DNA from: Anaerolineae bacterium
GTDB lineage: Bacteria > Chloroflexota > Anaerolineae > Anaerolineales > Villigracilaceae
Assembly: GCA_017303735.1 (NCBI GenBank)
Contig: JAFLCF010000138.1
Span: 1 to 11,972 of the forward strand
Direction: 5' to 3'
DNA: 11,972 bases
Positions 6,246 to 11,972 of this stretch are shown piece after piece. The notes beneath the pieces were generated by a model. It was not told the origin of the DNA and did no database searches. It saw nothing but the letters and a program-made list of their open reading frames with translations. Every line of letters starts with the position of its first letter. Positions within the stretch are counted from its first letter, which is position 1. Both the position numbers and the translations under genes were made by a program.

Positions 6246-7250
6246 TTGTGCGATCCTTTCAAACGTTTCACCGAAGATCAAACCGCGGACGTGGTCTGAG
6301 GCGAGGAAGGAATGTGGGAAGCCAAGCTCAATGGGACTGGATTCGTTCAAGCGGCGAATCTGTTCATCGGTTAGGCTGAAATCCAAACAGCCCAAATTAT
6401 CTTTCAAATGCTTGTCACTGCGCGAGCCAAGAATCGGAATGATATGCTGCGATCCCTGCCGCACCCAATTGATGGCAACTTGCGAAGGCGTGTGCCCGAT
6501 CTCCTTTGCGACCTCCATTAACATGGATGCGACTTTCTTAATACGTTCACTGGTATCCGTTGAACGCTTCGGCTCATCGGACGGGACATTGTATTTTCCC
6601 GTCAACTCGCCGCCTTCCAACACACCCCATGCAAGCACAGCCATATCATTCGCTTCCGCCATCGGAATCAGATCCCGTTCCAAAGCGCGGTCTGCCAAAC
6701 TATATGGCGCTTGCAACGCGACAAAACGCGACCATCCACGCAAGTCAGCCAGCATGTTCGCTTGTGAAACAACCCAGGCTGGCGTATCAGAGACACCCAC
6801 ATATAGCACCTTCCCAGAACGGACAAGGTCATCCATAGCTCGCATCACTTCTTCCACGGGTGTGACATAATCCCACATGTGCAAGTAGAGCAGATCAATG
6901 AAATCTGCGCCAAGGCGTTTTAGGCTGCCTTCGACAGAACGCATCATATTCTTACGGTGGTTGCCGCCAAAATTCGGGTCGGATTTGCGTTCGGTGAGCG
7001 TATATTTGGTGGCGATCACAAAATGGTCGCGGTCATTCTGCATGAATTCACCAATGAATTTTTCGCTGGTGCCATTTGTGTAATTGTTCGAGGTGTCGAT
7101 AAAGTTGCCGCCCGCTTCGGCGAATAAGTCGAACATCTTTTTACTTTCATCTTTTTCGGCACCCCAGCCCCAATCATTCCCAAAGGTCATCGTGCCAAGA
7201 CAAAGCTCTGAGACCCGCAACCCGCTTCTTCCTAAAAGTTTATAGCGCAT
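6243..7250 (-). CDS. Aldo/keto reductase
   Basis: A 335-residue NAD(P)H-dependent aldo/keto reductase, a soluble TIM barrel. The catalytic tetrad is intact: D52 (FIDTSNNY), Y57, K82 (IATKYTL) and H124 (DLLYLHMWD). The C-terminal cofactor loop HIIPILGSRSDKHLKDNLG is present. It is not a close copy of the other AKR in this window: it is longer and has a different loop after the lysine (residues 84-100). The start is set by GGAGG at 7256-7260, 5 nt before this ATG; an ATG at 7262 is in frame but is itself part of the sequence carrying that site. It follows a small ORF by 24 bp and a MerR/GyrI regulator gene further upstream, all on the same strand, so it is the likely regulated enzyme of that operon. 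Substrate unknown. Confidence 0.92.
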   Translation of the reverse strand: MRYKLLGRSGLRVSELCLGTMTFGNDWGWGAEKDESKKMFDLFAEAGGNFIDTSNNYTNGTSEKFIGEFMQNDRDHFVIATKYTLTERKSDPNFGGNHRKNMMRSVEGSLKRLGADFIDLLYLHMWDYVTPVEEVMRAMDDLVRSGKVLYVGVSDTPAWVVSQANMLADLRGWSRFVALQAPYSLADRALERDLIPMAEANDMAVLAWGVLEGGELTGKYNVPSDEPKRSTDTSERIKKVASMLMEVAKEIGHTPSQVAINWVRQGSQHIIPILGSRSDKHLKDNLGCLDFSLTDEQIRRLNESSPIELGFPHSFLASDHVRGLIFGETFERIAQ

Positions 7251-7274
7251 TTGAACCTCCATTAAAGTATCTGG

Positions 7275-7373
7275 TTATTGCTTCCGCAATCTCGGTAAAG
7301 ACTCGATCCTTTCCCAGCCTTTGCCTCGCTGAACGATCTCAACAATGCTTGTCCTTACAAGATAATATGCCAT
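7275..7373 (-). CDS. Putative 32-residue small ORF between merR and AKR genes
   Basis: An unrecognised short ORF beginning MAYYLVRTSIVEIVQRG and ending LPRLRKQ. AGGAGG (7378-7383) lies 4 nt before its ATG and overlaps the TAG stop of the upstream MerR gene, an arrangement typical of translational coupling. It ends 24 bp before the AKR start, so it sits inside the merR-AKR operon. The peptide is basic (about eight Lys/Arg), with a hydrophobic N-terminal third and no cysteine or membrane segment. A second frame is also open across its 3' end into the AKR start (reading TEIAEAITRYF before a stop at 7240), so it could instead be a frameshifted remnant of a slightly longer protein. The alternative is a leader or coupling ORF for AKR translation. 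The ribosome binding site is the main support. Confidence 0.45.
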   Translation of the reverse strand: MAYYLVRTSIVEIVQRGKGWERIESLPRLRKQ

Positions 7374-7381
7374 CCTTCCTC

Positions 7382-8233
7382 CTATATCTTCTCAACCGCA
7401 AGTTGAAGCTCGGTCACAAATTGGTCCGCATCCTCTTCAAGATAAGTTGGCGGCAGGTTGAAACCCAAGCCGTCTGCACCATAACGCAAATACACTTCAC
7501 GGATCGGTCCAAGCATGCGATAGTGATTTCCCTCGATCCAACTCAAAAGTGCGTTATATGCCTGATACAACGCTGCATAACTGCCCGAATGCACCACGCA
7601 AGCCGCAGTGGATATTGCTGGCATCTCACGGACCTGAATGGTCTCTGTGCCCGGGATAGGGAAAGTCAAAGGCACGGCAACTTCTGCATCGATCTCCGTC
7701 TCGCGATATTCGGCATCATGATAGATCGTGAACGGAGGTTTATCGGCGCGCGCCTTATCGAACCGAGCCACATAAGTCTCCAATTCGTTGAACATCGAAG
7801 TGATTCGGTCATCATCCTCTGCCACTTCACGATAGGAAGCGACCAGGTCCATGCCCACATTTCGCAGGATCACATCATACATGCCAGTATCCTTTTTTCG
7901 ACCTAGTTGATAAATCCGCGCCTCCAAACGAGACAACTTCAACTGATCATCCTGCATCTGTTGTTCGATCTCGGCACGTTTCAACTTGAACATGCCAAGC
8001 ATCTGCTCCGAGGATAGTTCTTCATCAAGCATTCCACTGATCTGTTCAAGTGAAAATCCCAGGTCGCGCAATGCCAAGATCCGATTCAAACGCGGTAATT
8101 GATCTGCCGTGTAATATCGGTAGTTCGTGAACGTGTCTGTCTGCACAGGCTTGAGCAGCCCCAATTGGTCATAATGCCTCAACATCCGCACCGACACACG
8201 ACTTAACTTGGAAAACTCACCGATCTTGAACAT
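7382..8233 (-). CDS. MerR family regulator with GyrI-like effector-binding domain (BmrR type)
   Basis: A 283-residue regulator from the chosen start. The winged helix-turn-helix spans residues 2-70 (FKIGEFSKLSRVSVRMLRHYDQLGLLKP, then NYRYYTADQLPRLNRI). The dimerisation coiled coil is about 75-112, and the C-terminal effector domain (about 118-283) resembles the GyrI/BmrR ligand pocket, ending VYLRYGADG...EEDADQFVTELQLAV. BmrR-type proteins bind hydrophobic cations or drugs and activate transcription by untwisting long-spacer promoters. An in-frame ATG at 8302 would add 23 residues that do not fit the family and would cover this gene's own promoter, so 8233 is preferred; a weak AAAGG lies about 9 nt upstream. 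Its promoter has the 19-bp spacer and dyad expected for autoregulation. The small ORF and AKR lie downstream and recJ diverges upstream. Confidence 0.9.
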   Translation of the reverse strand: MFKIGEFSKLSRVSVRMLRHYDQLGLLKPVQTDTFTNYRYYTADQLPRLNRILALRDLGFSLEQISGMLDEELSSEQMLGMFKLKRAEIEQQMQDDQLKLSRLEARIYQLGRKKDTGMYDVILRNVGMDLVASYREVAEDDDRITSMFNELETYVARFDKARADKPPFTIYHDAEYRETEIDAEVAVPLTFPIPGTETIQVREMPAISTAACVVHSGSYAALYQAYNALLSWIEGNHYRMLGPIREVYLRYGADGLGFNLPPTYLEEDADQFVTELQLAVEKI

Positions 8234-8250
8234 ATCTTTAAACCTTTCGC

Positions 8251-8281
8251 AGGATACACTCTCACACAATGTCAGAGTCAA
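8251..8281 (-). promoter_or_regulatory. MerR-type promoter/operator of the merR-AKR operon
   Basis: On the minus strand a -35 TTGACT (8276-8281) and -10 TATCCT (8251-8256) are separated by 19 bp, the overlong spacer typical of MerR-regulated promoters. An imperfect 21-bp dyad (8258-8278, half-sites ACTCT and AGAGT plus inner ACA/TGT, 8 of 10 pairs matching) fills the spacer. It lies 17 bp before the regulator's preferred ATG, so autoregulation is likely. Confidence 0.7.
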
Positions 8282-8306
8282 GGGTGGATTTTGAATCAGC
8301 AACCAT

Positions 8307-8312
8307 TATAAT
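8307..8312 (+). promoter_or_regulatory. -10 box of a possible leaderless recJ transcript
   Basis: Consensus TATAAT lies 7 nt before the ATG at 8320. No ribosome binding site precedes any of the clustered ATGs at 8311, 8314 or 8320, and no good -35 is seen. If used, transcription would start at about the 8320 ATG. Confidence 0.4.
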
Positions 8313-8319
8313 GATGACG

Positions 8320-10602
8320 ATGACTCGCTGGCTCGACCCTCACCCTGTAGACATCCCCGCCTCTTTCCAAGACTTGGGCTTGCCTCCCCTCATCGCACAG
8401 ACTCTCCTCCGACGCGGAATCAGCTCACCCGTCGAAGCGGAGGCGTTTCTTTATCCCGAAAAGAATCCAAGCTCACAGTTTCCCGATATCGAAAAAGCCG
8501 TTGAACTCATCCAAATGGCTATCCGCAATCAAGAAAAGATATGCGTGTGGGGTGACTTTGATGTAGACGGGCAGACATCCACTGCCCTGCTGGTACAGAC
8601 TTTACAAGCATTGAATGCGGATGTTATTTACTACGTGCCCGTGCGCGGAAAAGAAAGCCACGGCATTCACATCGAGTCGCTTAAGCCGATCATTGATAAC
8701 GGCGCAAAATTATTGCTGACCTGCGACACAGGCATCACCGCCCACGAAGCGATTGACTACGCCAACGCCCACGGGCTAACTGTCGTCGTCACTGACCATC
8801 ATGACCTCGGCGAAACGCTTCCGAATGCCAAAACCATTATCAACCCGAAGTTATTACCAGAAGATCATCCTCTGCGGAATTTGGCTGGCGTAGGCGTGGC
8901 ATATAAACTGGCTGAAGCGTTGCTTGATATTCGATATTCGAACCTCGACTCTCGAATATCGAATATCGAATTACTCGATTTGGTAGCACTTGGCTTGATC
9001 GCCGATGTAGCCCTGCTCCAAAATGAAACGCGGGCTCTTGCCAAACAAGGCATCGAGCAATTAAGAAACACAAACCGCCTGGGTCTGCGTGTGATCGCAG
9101 AACTGGCTGGTGCCGCATTTGAAACCCTCACTGAAGAAACCATCGGCTTCACCTTTGCCCCGCGTTTAAATGCATTGGGAAGATTAGGCGACGCCAACCC
9201 TGCTGTTGAATTACTAATTACCGATAACCCAGCCCGCGCCCGTGTACTTGCTACTCAAATTGAGGGCTTGAACGCGCAGCGCCGCATGCTCACTAAACAA
9301 GTCTTCGACTCTGCCGAAGCACAACTCAAAGACAATCCCGATTTGCTCAACCAACCGATTATCGTTCTCTCGCATCCCAACTGGCCCGGCGGTGTGGTGG
9401 GTATCGTTGCCAATAAACTGGTTGAGCGGCATCACAAACCCGCCATCCTCTTCAACGAATCCGAAGACGGCATCTTGCGCGGCTCGGCTCGCTCCATTGA
9501 AGGTTTACATATCACCGAAGCGATCACCACTCAAAAAGATTTACTGCTCGGTTTTGGCGGTCATCCCATGGCGGCAGGCATGGCTTTGAAAAAGGATGAC
9601 CTCCCCGCCTTCCGCCGCGGACTCGGCAAAGCCGTGGAAAAACAACTGGGCGATATGGTCTTCGAAGAACCCACGCTTCAGATCGACGCCTGGCTTGGGC
9701 TGAACGACCTGAACCTTGACCTCGCCGATAGCTTGGAACTGCTCGCTCCATTCGGTGCGGGCAACCCCCAATTGGCTCTTGCTACTCGCAATGTAACTCT
9801 CAAATCCGCGATCCCCCTTGGCAAGACCAAAGAACATTTGCGCCTGAATGTTGAAGATGAACAGGGTGAGATCGGCAGTTTCCTCTGGTGGAGCGGAGCC
9901 GGAGAAGAACTTCCACCTAAAGACAGCAAATTTGACATTGCCTACACCCTGCGTGCCACATCCTTCCGCGGGCAGAGGCAAGTCACTTTGCAATTCAAGG
10001 AATTTCGCGTCACAGAAGAAAGTCCAGTCGAAATTCGAGAATCGAAACTCGATATTCGAGACATGCGCTTGCAACCATCAACCTTAAACCTGCAGCCTTC
10101 AACGCTCATCTGGGCTGAAGGTCCCGACCGCTCTGCAGGCGTAAACCGCCTCGAACTTATCCAATCCGATGAACTGACCATCTACACAACTCCCCCATCT
10201 CCGGCTGAACTTCGCAAAGCATTGGAGATCGTCCAACCCAAGATCGTCTACGTCTTCGCCAAACCGCCCGCCGAACAAAAGCCGGATGAATTCCTGACCT
10301 ACCTCGCAGGCTTATGTAAATTCGTGCTCAACCAACGCCGCGGAAAGACAACCATCTCCGAACTCGCCGCCGCATCTGCCGCACGTCCATCTGCTATTGA
10401 ACTCGGTTTGGAATGGCTGGCGGCTGGAGGGCAACTCACAGTTTCAGTCGAAGACGATGCGGTTCTATTATCCAAAGAGACTCAAGAAAAGAATCCCTAC
10501 CTGCAAGCGGAATTATTCACTGCCTTGCGAGGTGTCTTGAATGAAACTACCGCATATCGCAAGTATTTTGCACTATCCGATAACCTTAGTAAACTCTTTT
10601 AG
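8320..10602 (+). CDS. recJ: Single-stranded-DNA-specific exonuclease RecJ
   Basis: A 760-residue DHH/DHHA1 exonuclease that digests single-stranded DNA 5'-3' with Mn/Mg in recombination and mismatch repair. Motifs: GDFDVDGQTST (78-88), LLTCDTGIT (132-140), TDHH (158-161), LVALGLIADV (221-230), APRLNALGRLG (280-290), DHHA1 GVVGIVANKL (358-367), GSARSIEGLHI (388-398) and FGGHPMAAG (412-420), then an OB-fold (about 450-565). In HPNWPGGVVG a Pro replaces the His common in RecJ (HPEWHQGVVG type). A C-terminal extension (about 597-760) contains a winged-helix-like stretch, KTTISELAAASAARPSAIEL. Two repeat-derived segments are in frame: residues 203-217 between DHH motifs, and 571-596 between OB-fold and extension. 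An earlier ATG at 8269 would give 777 residues. The phosphatase gene follows after 11 bp. Confidence 0.95.
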   Translation: MTRWLDPHPVDIPASFQDLGLPPLIAQTLLRRGISSPVEAEAFLYPEKNPSSQFPDIEKAVELIQMAIRNQEKICVWGDFDVDGQTSTALLVQTLQALNADVIYYVPVRGKESHGIHIESLKPIIDNGAKLLLTCDTGITAHEAIDYANAHGLTVVVTDHHDLGETLPNAKTIINPKLLPEDHPLRNLAGVGVAYKLAEALLDIRYSNLDSRISNIELLDLVALGLIADVALLQNETRALAKQGIEQLRNTNRLGLRVIAELAGAAFETLTEETIGFTFAPRLNALGRLGDANPAVELLITDNPARARVLATQIEGLNAQRRMLTKQVFDSAEAQLKDNPDLLNQPIIVLSHPNWPGGVVGIVANKLVERHHKPAILFNESEDGILRGSARSIEGLHITEAITTQKDLLLGFGGHPMAAGMALKKDDLPAFRRGLGKAVEKQLGDMVFEEPTLQIDAWLGLNDLNLDLADSLELLAPFGAGNPQLALATRNVTLKSAIPLGKTKEHLRLNVEDEQGEIGSFLWWSGAGEELPPKDSKFDIAYTLRATSFRGQRQVTLQFKEFRVTEESPVEIRESKLDIRDMRLQPSTLNLQPSTLIWAEGPDRSAGVNRLELIQSDELTIYTTPPSPAELRKALEIVQPKIVYVFAKPPAEQKPDEFLTYLAGLCKFVLNQRRGKTTISELAAASAARPSAIELGLEWLAAGGQLTVSVEDDAVLLSKETQEKNPYLQAELFTALRGVLNETTAYRKYFALSDNLSKLF
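8926..8967. repeat. Palindromic ATATTCGA repeat inserted in frame in recJ
   Basis: A perfect 16-bp inverted repeat (8926-8941 with 8952-8967) around a 10-nt loop, each arm being two tandem copies of a GATATTCGA-like word. It encodes DIRYSNLDSRISNIE (RecJ residues 203-217) with no frame disruption. The perfect arms and low-complexity words contrast with the surrounding coding sequence. Confidence 0.8.
10028..10059. repeat. Second copy of the TCGA-rich palindromic repeat in recJ
   Basis: TCGAAATTCGAG (10028-10039) and CTCGATATTCGA (10048-10059) form an imperfect inverted repeat (10 of 12 pairs) with an 8-nt loop. The words CTCGA and ATATTCGA are shared with the repeat at 8926-8967, so both belong to one family. 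It encodes the stretch EIRESKLDIRD in RecJ. Confidence 0.65.
10069..10110 (+). repeat. 21-bp tandem repeat encoding LQPSTL twice in recJ
   Basis: Two adjacent 21-nt units (10069-10089, 10090-10110) encode LQPSTLN and LQPSTLI. In the six shared codons all six nucleotide differences are synonymous. The segment directly follows the TCGA-rich repeat and lies at the junction between the OB-fold and the C-terminal extension of RecJ. Confidence 0.7.
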
Positions 10603-10613
10603 CAGGATATTAA

Positions 10614-11054
10614 ATGACCCAAAGTGTTCTTTTTATCTGTACCGGCAACTACTACCGCAGCCGATACGCTGAAATTTATTTCAATCATCTCGTTTCGAAA
10701 ACCGACCTCAACTGGTTCGCAGAGTCACGCGGACTCGAAGCCAGCGCAGGTCGCAATGTCGGTCCCATCTCCTCATTTGCGTTGGAACGTCTCACTCGTC
10801 AGGGAATTCTGCTCAACGAGCCCGTTCGCTTCCCCATGCAATTGGAAGAAAAAGACCTGCAAGCCGCAGGTCTCATTATTGCCGTCCACCGGGTGGAACA
10901 TCAGCCGATGATGAAGAAATATTTCCCCGCATGGGCTGAACGCATCACCTACTGGGATGTTGCAGACTTGGACGTGACTGACTCGGAGAGTGCTTTGTCA
11001 TCCATTGAAAGAAGCGTCAATTTATTAATAGAGTTTGCGCAGATAAAGCCTTGA
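10614..11054 (+). CDS. Low-molecular-weight protein-tyrosine-phosphatase-like protein
   Basis: A 146-residue protein of the LMW-PTP/arsenate reductase fold. The phosphate-binding P-loop C-x5-R is intact at the N-terminus: CTGNYYRS with nucleophile Cys9 and Arg15. The second P-loop cysteine common in classical LMW phosphatases is tyrosine here (NYYRS instead of NxCRS). The late acidic motif is YWDVADLD (113-120), where Asp115 could be the general acid in place of the usual Asp-Pro. Internal secondary structure fits (FAESRGLEA, AAGLIIAVHRVEH). Substrate could be phosphotyrosine or another phosphoester; arsenate reductase activity is less likely without the resolving cysteines. It starts 11 bp after recJ with AGGA about 8 nt before the ATG, so it is co-transcribed with recJ. 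It converges with the YkgJ-like gene, with an 11-bp gap. Confidence 0.85.
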   Translation: MTQSVLFICTGNYYRSRYAEIYFNHLVSKTDLNWFAESRGLEASAGRNVGPISSFALERLTRQGILLNEPVRFPMQLEEKDLQAAGLIIAVHRVEHQPMMKKYFPAWAERITYWDVADLDVTDSESALSSIERSVNLLIEFAQIKP

Positions 11055-11065
11055 AGTTTGGATGA

Positions 11066-11575
11066 TTAAGTTTCGTAATCGATAAAATCATCCACACCAA
11101 AGAGGTCTTCATATCGGGATAATAACTGATGGGTCTTTCGTAAAAACTCTCCGTCGGGGTCTATTCGTTTCGACTCCAAATCTTCTTTATGAGCGATCAA
11201 GCGCTCGCGGAAACTGATCGCGGACGACTCTGGCAACAACGGCTCGATCTCGCGAATCAAGGTTAGCGTTTCTTGAATGATGGTTAATGCTTCAGGGTAG
11301 GATATATCATCATTAAGCAATTGCCTTAACACTTTACATTTATATTTCCGGCAACTGGACGGATAATCTGGCGATGTGTAGACGGTGCAAACTCCATTCC
11401 ATACCGGGCAGGGTTGGGTGAAACCGCGCTGGCGCGGGTCATCGCGGATGACGGTCAGCCCGAGCATCTCCACTTTATCTAATTCATTAGCGTTGAGCCG
11501 TACCCACGAAAAGAGATGACCCGAACAGCACAGTCCACAGGCTTGGCATAGATCGTTGGCGGGAGAGTTGGTCAT
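11066..11575 (-). CDS. YkgJ family cysteine cluster protein
   Basis: A 169-residue cytoplasmic protein with the eight-cysteine pattern of the YkgJ putative Zn/Fe-chelating family (PF03692 type). Cysteines lie at 10, 13, 16 and 17 (LCQACGLCCSG), at 56 and 63 (QPCPVWNGVCTVY), and at 75 and 80 (PSSCRKYKC). The rest (about 85-169) is helical and charged, with no recognised domain. Metal binding is inferred from the cysteines; the cellular role of the family is not established. An ATG at 11614 is in frame but would add a hydrophobic leader (MFLLSGIFVIIPN) that is not a family feature. The 11575 ATG is preferred; it has no ribosome binding site but has TATCAT 7 nt upstream. It lies downstream of the Yip1-like gene, separated by a terminator. 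Confidence 0.85.
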   Translation of the reverse strand: MTNSPANDLCQACGLCCSGHLFSWVRLNANELDKVEMLGLTVIRDDPRQRGFTQPCPVWNGVCTVYTSPDYPSSCRKYKCKVLRQLLNDDISYPEALTIIQETLTLIREIEPLLPESSAISFRERLIAHKEDLESKRIDPDGEFLRKTHQLLSRYEDLFGVDDFIDYET

Positions 11576-11582
11576 GTTGGGG

Positions 11583-11588
11583 ATGATA
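11583..11588 (-). promoter_or_regulatory. -10-like box of a possible leaderless ykgJ-like transcript
   Basis: TATCAT on the minus strand lies 7 nt before the ATG at 11575, with CCCCAAC between and no ribosome binding site. This matches the arrangement before recJ and the DUF3052 gene. No clear -35 hexamer is visible. Confidence 0.35.
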
Positions 11589-11627
11589 ACAAAAATTCCA
11601 GAAAGCAGAAACAATTATCGCTTAAGA

Positions 11628-11658
11628 AAGAAGCGGATGCTTTTCGCATCCGCTTCTT
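11628..11658 (-). terminator. Terminator after the Yip1-like gene
   Basis: A perfect 13-bp inverted repeat (11628-11640 with 11646-11658) with a 5-nt loop, 15 bp after the Yip1-like stop on the minus strand. The following tract on that strand is T-rich (TTCTTTCTTAA). It separates that gene from the YkgJ-like gene. Confidence 0.75.
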
Positions 11659-11673
11659 GTGTCAGTAGCGAGT

Positions 11674-11972
11674 CTAAGAAGAAGGCATAGATGTCGCAAT
11701 CGCGAAGGCTGCCAAACATAAAAAAGCAAATGCGAGGATGACGGGCGCAAAGACAACCCCGATGGCGGCTCCGTTGGTGAGCGAGTGAGCCGCTTTCAAC
11801 GCGCGCACGTTGAGTACCAGGTTGTAAAACCCCAGCGGAATTGCAAGACACTGCCCCACCAATGGGATGGCTGCCAAAAAGGACGTGACCATCGTCATAG
11901 GGGCAAGAAACGCCGCCAAGGCATACACAGTGCGGGTGTAATTTCCGCCGCCACCGAAGAACATTGCTAAAA
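11674..11972 (-). CDS. Yip1-like integral membrane protein, C-terminal part
   Basis: The 3' end of a membrane protein gene whose frame stays open to the window edge, so the true start lies outside. An ATG at 11964 would give 96 residues, but it has no ribosome binding site and upstream codons are open, so the gene is treated as partial. About three hydrophobic segments are visible (around residues 13-36, 36-54 and 68-91 counted from that ATG). The sequence GNYTRTVYALAAFLAPM, followed by IPLVGQCLAIPLGFYNLVLNVRALKAAHSLTNGAAIGVV, matches the end of Yip1-domain proteins, where a loop with a short helix precedes the last membrane span. Function in bacteria is not established. A hairpin terminator follows the stop. 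Confidence 0.65.
   Translation of the reverse strand, partial: LAMFFGGGGNYTRTVYALAAFLAPMTMVTSFLAAIPLVGQCLAIPLGFYNLVLNVRALKAAHSLTNGAAIGVVFAPVILAFAFLCLAAFAIATSMPSS

Noticed and set aside
6331..6870. A 179-codon plus-strand ORF
   Set aside because: Antisense to the second aldo/keto reductase, with low-complexity peptide and no start signal.
7349..7906. A 185-codon plus-strand ORF
   Set aside because: It is antisense to the BmrR-like regulator, which has clear domains, and its peptide has no domain character.
8234..8302. N-terminal extension of the BmrR-like regulator to an ATG at 8302
   Set aside because: The added residues do not fit MerR proteins, and the stretch contains the operon's own -35/-10 and operator.
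8269..8319. Longer RecJ start at 8269
   Set aside because: RecJ similarity starts around TRWLDP, and the TATAAT at 8307-8312 lies inside the putative extension. It remains possible but less likely.
8926..8967. CRISPR-like or transposon end interpretation of the recJ palindrome
   Set aside because: There are no spaced repeats, no target-site duplication and no transposase; it is a single hairpin-type repeat.
9541..10074. A 177-codon minus-strand ORF
   Set aside because: It lies entirely antisense to recJ and arises from biased codon use there; no motif and no ribosome site.

Overview
The window carries about twelve intact protein-coding genes, one partial gene at the right edge and one probable unrecognised small ORF. 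They are tightly packed; the longest stretch between recognised genes is about 130 bp. There are no RNA genes, insertion sequences or CRISPR arrays. Base composition is near 50% GC. The mix (DUF3052 protein, membrane-anchored dihaem cytochrome c, YkgJ-type cysteine-cluster protein, long RecJ carrying in-frame 'ATATTCGA' and 'LQPSTL' repeats, putative leaderless starts) suggests a free-living bacterium, possibly of the Chloroflexota (Anaerolineae type). That assignment is an impression; no marker gene proves it.

Layout. Positions 5-1338 (+) hold a MerR regulator overlapping an aldo/keto reductase (AKR) by 4 bp, closed by a strong hairpin. Positions 1471-3519 (+) hold tryptophan 2,3-dioxygenase and a 10-TM DMT-type transporter. 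Positions 3498-7250 (-) hold, in map order, a class A FAD monooxygenase, a dihaem cytochrome c, a DUF3052 protein and a second AKR. Hairpins separate the monooxygenase from the cytochrome gene, and the DUF3052 gene from the AKR. Positions 7275-8233 (-) continue upstream of that AKR with a 32-codon ORF and a MerR/GyrI-type regulator, forming a probable merR-sORF-AKR operon. The operon starts from a promoter with the 19-bp spacer and central dyad typical of MerR control. Positions 8320-11054 (+) hold recJ and a low-molecular-weight phosphatase, divergent from the merR operon. Positions 11066-11972 (-) hold a YkgJ-like protein and the C-terminal part of a Yip1-like membrane protein.

How it works together. 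Two independent MerR-AKR modules suggest inducible detoxification of carbonyls or xenobiotics. Tryptophan dioxygenase and the FAD monooxygenase are both oxygen-dependent aromatic-type enzymes lying on either side of a transporter, but no other kynurenine pathway gene is present. RecJ is a housekeeping DNA repair nuclease. Its gene has absorbed two copies of an AT/TCGA-rich palindromic repeat family without losing frame, which is the most unusual feature here. Three genes (DUF3052, recJ, ykgJ-like) have a -10-like hexamer 6-7 nt before their best ATG and no ribosome binding site, which suggests leaderless mRNAs.
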